Shown piece after piece: positions 6,377 through 9,119 of a stretch of DNA of 9,119 nucleotides. Position 1 is the stretch's first letter, and each line of letters starts with the position of its first letter. Location of the stretch: positions 1 through 9,119 of the forward strand of contig JADGNS010000119.1 in NCBI GenBank assembly GCA_017883355.1. Direction: 5' to 3'. This DNA comes from Candidatus Solibacter sp. (lineage in GTDB: Bacteria > Acidobacteriota > Terriglobia > Bryobacterales > Bryobacteraceae). A program made the position numbers and the translations under genes. The notes under the pieces are model-generated. The model was not told the DNA's origin. It did not search any database and saw only the letters and a list, made by a program, of their open reading frames with translations.

Positions 6377-7525
6377 ATGCAACGCCGCACGTTCCTCGCC
6401 TCCGCGCTCGCCCTGCCGGCGATGCGCGTCTCCCGAGCCGCCGCCAAGCTCGATCTCGCCGCCATCGAGCGGACGCGCGTGCTGAGGGCCGCCAATAAGT
6501 ATCTCGGCGAAGCTCCGGTCACCGTGACGGCGGCGAGCAGTCCACGGAGCGCCGGGGGCAAGCACGATTTCTTCAGCGAAGGCGACTACTGGTGGCCCGA
6601 CCCGGCGAATCCGCAGGGGCCGTACATTCAGCGGGACGGCATGAGCAATCCGGAGAACTTCGTGGAGCACCGGCGCGCCATGATCCGGCTCAGCCTGGCG
6701 GTGCCGGCGCTGGCCGCGGCGTACAAGATCACCAAGGAGCGCAAGTACGCCGAGCAGGCCGCCGCGCACCTGCGCGCCTGGTTTGTGGACGAGGCCACGC
6801 GCATGAACCCCAACCTGCAATACGCGCAGGCCATCCAGGGGCGCTTCACGGGCCGGGGCACCGGAATCATCGACACGCTGCACCTGGTGGAAGTGGCGCG
6901 CGCCGCCTGGCAAATCGATCTGAAGCCGGCCGATCTGGCGGGGGTGAAGGGCTGGTTCGCGAGTTATATCGACTGGATGACGACGCACCCGTATGGCATC
7001 GCGGAGCGCGACGCCAAGAACAATCACGGCACCTGCTGGTGCACGCAGGTGGCGGCGTTTGCGCAACTCACCGGCAACCGGGAACAGATGGCGTGGTGCC
7101 GCAACCGCTACCAGACCGTGCTGATTCCCAATCAGGAAGGCGCCGACGGTAGTTTTCCGTTGGAACTGGCGCGCACCAAGCCTTACGGGTATTCGCTATT
7201 CAACCTGGATGCGATGGCGATTCTGGTGCAGACGCTGAGCACCAGGGAAGACAATCTCTGGACGTGGCAACTGCCCGACGGGCGGGGCATGGCGAAGGCG
7301 ATGGCGTGGATGGTTCCTTTCATCGCCGACAAGAAGGGGTGGCCCAAGCCCCCGGATGTCATGTACGACAAAGAGTGGCCGGTGCGCCAGCCGTGCCTGG
7401 TGTTCGCGGGGGTAGCGCTGGACAAACCGGAATACATCGCCCTGTGGAGGAAACTGGAGGCTGACCCGACGGTGGAAGAGGTACTGCGCAATCTTCCAGT
7501 CCGCCAGCCCGTGCTGTGGTTTTGA
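6377..7525 (+). CDS. Alginate lyase family protein (PL5-like, PF05426), Tat-type signal
   Basis: This 382-residue protein is about the length of AlgL-type lyases. QRRTFLASALALPAM at the N terminus is a Tat-like signal (R3-R4-T-F-L) ending near AAA (21-23). The body is a helical barrel with the family's features: YWWPDP (71-76), KNNHG with N216 and H217 (AlgL-type lyases have NNHSYW here), and a later LELARTKPYGYS segment with R266, Y270 and Y272, where the catalytic Arg and Tyr of PL5 are expected. It probably cleaves uronic-acid-rich polysaccharide by beta-elimination, outside the cytosol. The exact substrate is open, because many PF05426 members in soil bacteria do not act on alginate. After the histidine the sequence reads GTCWC, not SYW. 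No strong ribosome binding site precedes the ATG at 6377, but the signal peptide starts exactly there. Confidence 0.85.
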   Translation: MQRRTFLASALALPAMRVSRAAAKLDLAAIERTRVLRAANKYLGEAPVTVTAASSPRSAGGKHDFFSEGDYWWPDPANPQGPYIQRDGMSNPENFVEHRRAMIRLSLAVPALAAAYKITKERKYAEQAAAHLRAWFVDEATRMNPNLQYAQAIQGRFTGRGTGIIDTLHLVEVARAAWQIDLKPADLAGVKGWFASYIDWMTTHPYGIAERDAKNNHGTCWCTQVAAFAQLTGNREQMAWCRNRYQTVLIPNQEGADGSFPLELARTKPYGYSLFNLDAMAILVQTLSTREDNLWTWQLPDGRGMAKAMAWMVPFIADKKGWPKPPDVMYDKEWPVRQPCLVFAGVALDKPEYIALWRKLEADPTVEEVLRNLPVRQPVLWF

Positions 7526-7545
7526 GGTTTTGAGGCTTTGGGTCG

Positions 7546-7580
7546 GACGCCCTTCCCGCGGAGTTGGCGGAAAGGGCGTC
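7546..7580. terminator. Strong hairpin between convergent genes, likely bidirectional terminator
   Basis: Arms of 14 bases (7546-7559 and 7567-7580) pair with a single C-A mismatch around a 7-base loop. The hairpin lies 20 bases after the lyase stop and 17 bases beyond the stop of the minus-strand Spy-like gene. The position between two converging stops suits a shared terminator. Neither side has a clean T-tract, so it may act through RNA stabilisation or with Rho. Confidence 0.5.
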
Positions 7581-7597
7581 TGTGCCCTTCCTGGCGG

Positions 7598-8074
7598 CTA
7601 TTGGTCCGAGTTCCAGTTCTTGCCCAGGAACGCGCCCCTCACCATGGCGAAGACAATCGGTACGCCGCGAGGTTTCTGATCGACCTCCAGGACAGCGACG
7701 ACCTTGGCGAAGGTGTGCAATTCGAGGGAGGTCATTTGTGTATCCAGTTCGGCTTCGCTGTGGACCGCCTTATCGATTTCTTCCTGGCTCTTGCCAGCGG
7801 CGATGGCCTCGGCGATCGCCAGGCGGCGCTTGGTGATCTGGTCGTGGATCGGGGTGGCTTCCTTCTGCGCATCGTCCATGGCCGCCTTGACGTCTTTCTT
7901 CTGGTCCTTACTAAGCTTGAGCGCCTCGGACATGCGGTCGAGCCGCGTGCCTCCGCCAAAGCCCATACTGGGCACGCCCCCGCCGCCGCCGCGCGAGCCA
8001 CCACCACCACCGCCGCGCTGGGCAAACACCAGCGTCGACGCCAAGAGTCCCGCCAACAGAATCCGAGTCAGCAT
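7598..8074 (-). CDS. Glycine-rich Spy/CpxP-like secreted protein (second gene of pair)
   Basis: This 158-residue protein has a signal peptide of 18 residues ending LVFA, giving a mature N terminus QRGGGGGG. A Gly-rich stretch follows (20-42), then a charged, helical region of about 85 residues. It includes LKLSKDQKKDVKAAM, HDQITKRRLAIAEAIAAG, EEIDKAV and LELHTFAKVVAVL. The LSKDQK...A...(R)LAIAEAI pattern resembles Spy/CpxP/LTXXQ-type periplasmic proteins, which act as chaperones or metal- and envelope-stress buffers. The match is structural in kind, and the LTxxQ motif itself is not seen. The ATG follows the stop of the upstream paralogue with no intervening base, so translation is probably coupled. 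Role in this organism: envelope stress is an inference. Confidence 0.8.
   Translation of the reverse strand: MLTRILLAGLLASTLVFAQRGGGGGGSRGGGGGVPSMGFGGGTRLDRMSEALKLSKDQKKDVKAAMDDAQKEATPIHDQITKRRLAIAEAIAAGKSQEEIDKAVHSEAELDTQMTSLELHTFAKVVAVLEVDQKPRGVPIVFAMVRGAFLGKNWNSDQ
7981..8017. repeat. CCG/CCA trinucleotide tract coding for Gly
   Basis: Runs of CCG and CCA (GGC/GGT glycine codons on the minus strand), interrupted by a short GCGCGAG segment, encode the Gly-rich part of the second Spy-like protein. The tract is low-complexity and slippage-prone in principle. Confidence 0.7.
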
Positions 8075-8629
8075 CTATTGCCTCCCCTCGCCTCTATCCT
8101 GGCCGCCTCTGCCTCTGCCCGCTGCGCCCGGCATGCCGCCGCCGGCGAACATTCCGTCCATCAGTTCAAACGCCTGAGGCGCTTTGGACTGCTGGTTGGG
8201 TTTGAGCAGGGCATAGAGCTTGCCGAAGGCCTCGGCCTCAAGGTTTGTCATCATCGCGTTGACAACGGTGTACTGGCCCAATAGCTTATTGATTTCTTCC
8301 TCGCTTGCTTTGCCGGTGATGGCGTTGGCAATCACCATGCGGCCTTTGGTGAGCTGATCGCGCGCCGGAGCCGCCTTCTCCATCGCCGCGGAAAGGATCG
8401 CCTGTGCGGCTTCCTTTTGATCCTTGTTGAGTTTGAGCTTGTCGAACAGCATTTCCGTCTTGGTCAAACGGCGCACCTGGGGCATTGCGGCGCCCATGTC
8501 GCCGCCCCTGCCACCACCACCACCGCCGCCGCCTTCGTCGCCGCCCATGCCGCCACCGCCACCACCGCCGCGTTGCGCCGAGGCGAAGCCGGCGGCCAGT
8601 ACTGCCGTTAGCAATAATCGCACCAACAT
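8075..8629 (-). CDS. Glycine-rich Spy/CpxP-like secreted protein (first gene of pair)
   Basis: This 184-residue protein starts with an 18-residue signal peptide (cleavage after FASA) and a mature QRGGGGGGG start, the same junction as in its downstream paralogue. A Gly/Asp-rich linker (20-45) precedes a helical core of about 110 residues. The core has LKLNKDQKEAAQAIL, RDQLTKGRMVIANAITG, EEEINKLL and LEAEAFGKLYALL, which align with the paralogue. A second Gly/Arg-rich tail (about 166-184) is absent from the other protein. The family is best described as Spy/CpxP-like, periplasmic, with a likely chaperone or metal/stress role. The ATG at 8629 is preferred over upstream ATGs at 8641 and 8671 because GGAG (8636-8639) precedes it and the signal peptide begins there. 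Confidence 0.8.
   Translation of the reverse strand: MLVRLLLTAVLAAGFASAQRGGGGGGGMGGDEGGGGGGGGRGGDMGAAMPQVRRLTKTEMLFDKLKLNKDQKEAAQAILSAAMEKAAPARDQLTKGRMVIANAITGKASEEEINKLLGQYTVVNAMMTNLEAEAFGKLYALLKPNQQSKAPQAFELMDGMFAGGGMPGAAGRGRGGQDRGEGRQ
8081..8087 (-). promoter_or_regulatory. Ribosome binding site inside the end of the upstream gene
   Basis: On the minus strand GGGGAGG lies 6 bases before the ATG at 8074, inside the last codons of the upstream paralogue, whose TAG (8077-8075) directly abuts that ATG. This arrangement points to translational coupling of the two Spy-like genes. Confidence 0.7.
8511..8570. repeat. CCG/CCA trinucleotide tract coding for Gly
   Basis: Repeated CCA and CCG units, broken by a short CTTCGTCG and a CCCATG segment, encode the two glycine runs of the first Spy-like protein. 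It is the paralogous counterpart of the tract at 7981-8017. Confidence 0.7.
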
Positions 8630-8787
8630 ATTAATCTCCATTTCGCAAAGCGCCGGGCAAACCTGCGCCACACGCTGCGCGCTAATCCCACCTGAACAGG
8701 CTTCCCATAGATTTAATCACGATTACACTTCGGATGCAGTGGTTAGATATCGCGAGCGGCGAGCGGTGCCTGGTGTAGCATAAAAGA
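8630..8787. promoter_or_regulatory. Shared upstream region of the divergent Spy-like operon and thioredoxin-like gene
   Basis: These 158 bp must hold the start signals of both divergent units. AT-rich stretches lie at 8708-8730. They include TAATC/GATTA as an inverted repeat (8714-8718, 8721-8725). Two further TAATC copies lie at 8632 and 8683. I do not see convincing -35/-10 pairs for either direction, so promoter positions are not called. Confidence 0.5.
8636..8639 (-). promoter_or_regulatory. Ribosome binding site fixing the start of the first Spy-like gene
   Basis: On the minus strand GGAG lies 6 bases before the ATG at 8629. It overlaps the alternative ATG at 8641, so that codon is probably not used. 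Confidence 0.55.
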
Positions 8788-9119
8788 ATGAAGATGTTTG
8801 CACTGGTACTCGCCGCGATGCTTCCCTGCCTGGCCGCCGGGCCGGACGGCAAGAGCGTGGGTAACCCCGCCGCGCCGATGCGGATGGACCTGTTCGACGA
8901 TTTCACCTGCCCGCACTGCAAGCATTTCCACGAGGAGTTGCTGCCGAAGATCATGGCCGACTACGTGACACCGGGCAAGGCGTACCTGGTTTTCCATGAG
9001 TTCACGCTGACCGGACTGGGACACGAGCATTCCATGACGGCGTCGCTGTACGCCGCCGCCGCGGCGCGGGTCGGCAAGTACCCGCAGGTTTGCGACGCGC
9101 TGTTCCAAGCGCAGTCGTC
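8788..9119 (+). CDS. Thioredoxin-fold (DsbA-like) protein with CPHC motif, partial
   Basis: An open frame runs from ATG at 8788 to the right edge (110 complete codons) with no stop. The N terminus (MKMFALVLAAMLPCLAAG, 1-18) looks like a short export signal. The mature part has MDLFDDFTCPHCKHF, with the redox motif C41-P-H-C44 on the first helix of a thioredoxin fold, as in DsbA or Thioredoxin_4-type proteins. VFHEFTLTGLGHEHSMTASLYAAAAA continues into the helical insertion expected for this group. The CPHC motif matches that of DsbA, a disulfide oxidant in the periplasm, though reductase or other redox roles are possible. A second ATG lies two codons later, and the ribosome binding site is weak (AAAAGA). 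The C-terminal half, including the cis-proline strand, is outside the window. Confidence 0.75.
   Translation, partial: MKMFALVLAAMLPCLAAGPDGKSVGNPAAPMRMDLFDDFTCPHCKHFHEELLPKIMADYVTPGKAYLVFHEFTLTGLGHEHSMTASLYAAAAARVGKYPQVCDALFQAQS

Noticed and set aside
6125..7066. Open frame of 313 codons on the minus strand
   Set aside because: It is antisense to the lyase gene and the end of the preceding gene. Its composition is Arg/Gly/Ala/His-biased with no domain.
7538..8284. Open frame of 248 codons on the plus strand
   Set aside because: It is antisense to the two Spy-like genes, which have signal peptides, ribosome binding sites and paralogous conservation that this frame lacks.
8511..8570. CRISPR-like or minisatellite array from the repeated CCACCG units
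   Set aside because: The units are 3 bases and lie in frame in a glycine-coding stretch, with no spacers or longer repeats.
1..9119. Defence, toxin-antitoxin, phage or mobile element content
   Set aside because: No transposase, integrase, terminal repeats, toxin-like pairs or nuclease domains were seen. All genes fit ordinary chromosomal regulation and envelope functions.

Overview
The window is GC-rich, densely coded bacterial DNA. The closest match I can suggest is an acidobacterium of the Solibacter/Bryobacter type. This is inferred from gene content: an ECF sigma factor of the acidobacterial/planctomycete type beside a transmembrane Ser/Thr kinase with a TPR-like C-terminal half, glycine-rich Spy-like secreted proteins, a DUF3617 protein and small zinc-ribbon membrane proteins. 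No 16S or other marker is present, so the assignment is tentative.

Layout. (1) Positions 2-364 hold the 3' end of an amidohydrolase-2 family gene (+), which converges on an ECF sigma factor (405-971, -). (2) The sigma gene is divergent, across only 50 bp, from a 926-residue transmembrane protein kinase (1022-3802, +). The kinase has HCD instead of HRD in its catalytic loop. A candidate promoter for the sigma gene lies in the gap. (3) Four small same-strand genes follow at short spacing (3857-6245): a zinc-ribbon membrane-anchored protein, a zinc-ribbon DUF4870-type membrane protein, a secreted DUF3617 protein and a secreted protein whose only domain resembles the C-terminal domain of the first. 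(4) After a hairpin-rich gap of about 130 bp comes an alginate-lyase-family protein with a Tat-like signal (6377-7525, +). (5) It converges, across a strong hairpin, on a two-gene minus-strand operon of paralogous glycine-rich Spy/CpxP-like secreted proteins (8629 down to 7598) whose stop and start codons abut. (6) Divergent from that operon, at the right edge, starts a thioredoxin-fold protein with a CPHC motif (8788 onward, cut by the window end).

The common theme is the cell envelope. The kinase could sense an extracytoplasmic state through its C-terminal half, the divergent sigma factor could respond in transcription, and most neighbours are secreted or membrane proteins. The functional links between these genes are inference from position only. 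I see no tRNA, rRNA, CRISPR array, insertion sequence, integrase or phage gene. I found no clear undescribed system. The most distinctive part is the sigma factor, non-RD kinase and four-gene envelope cluster.
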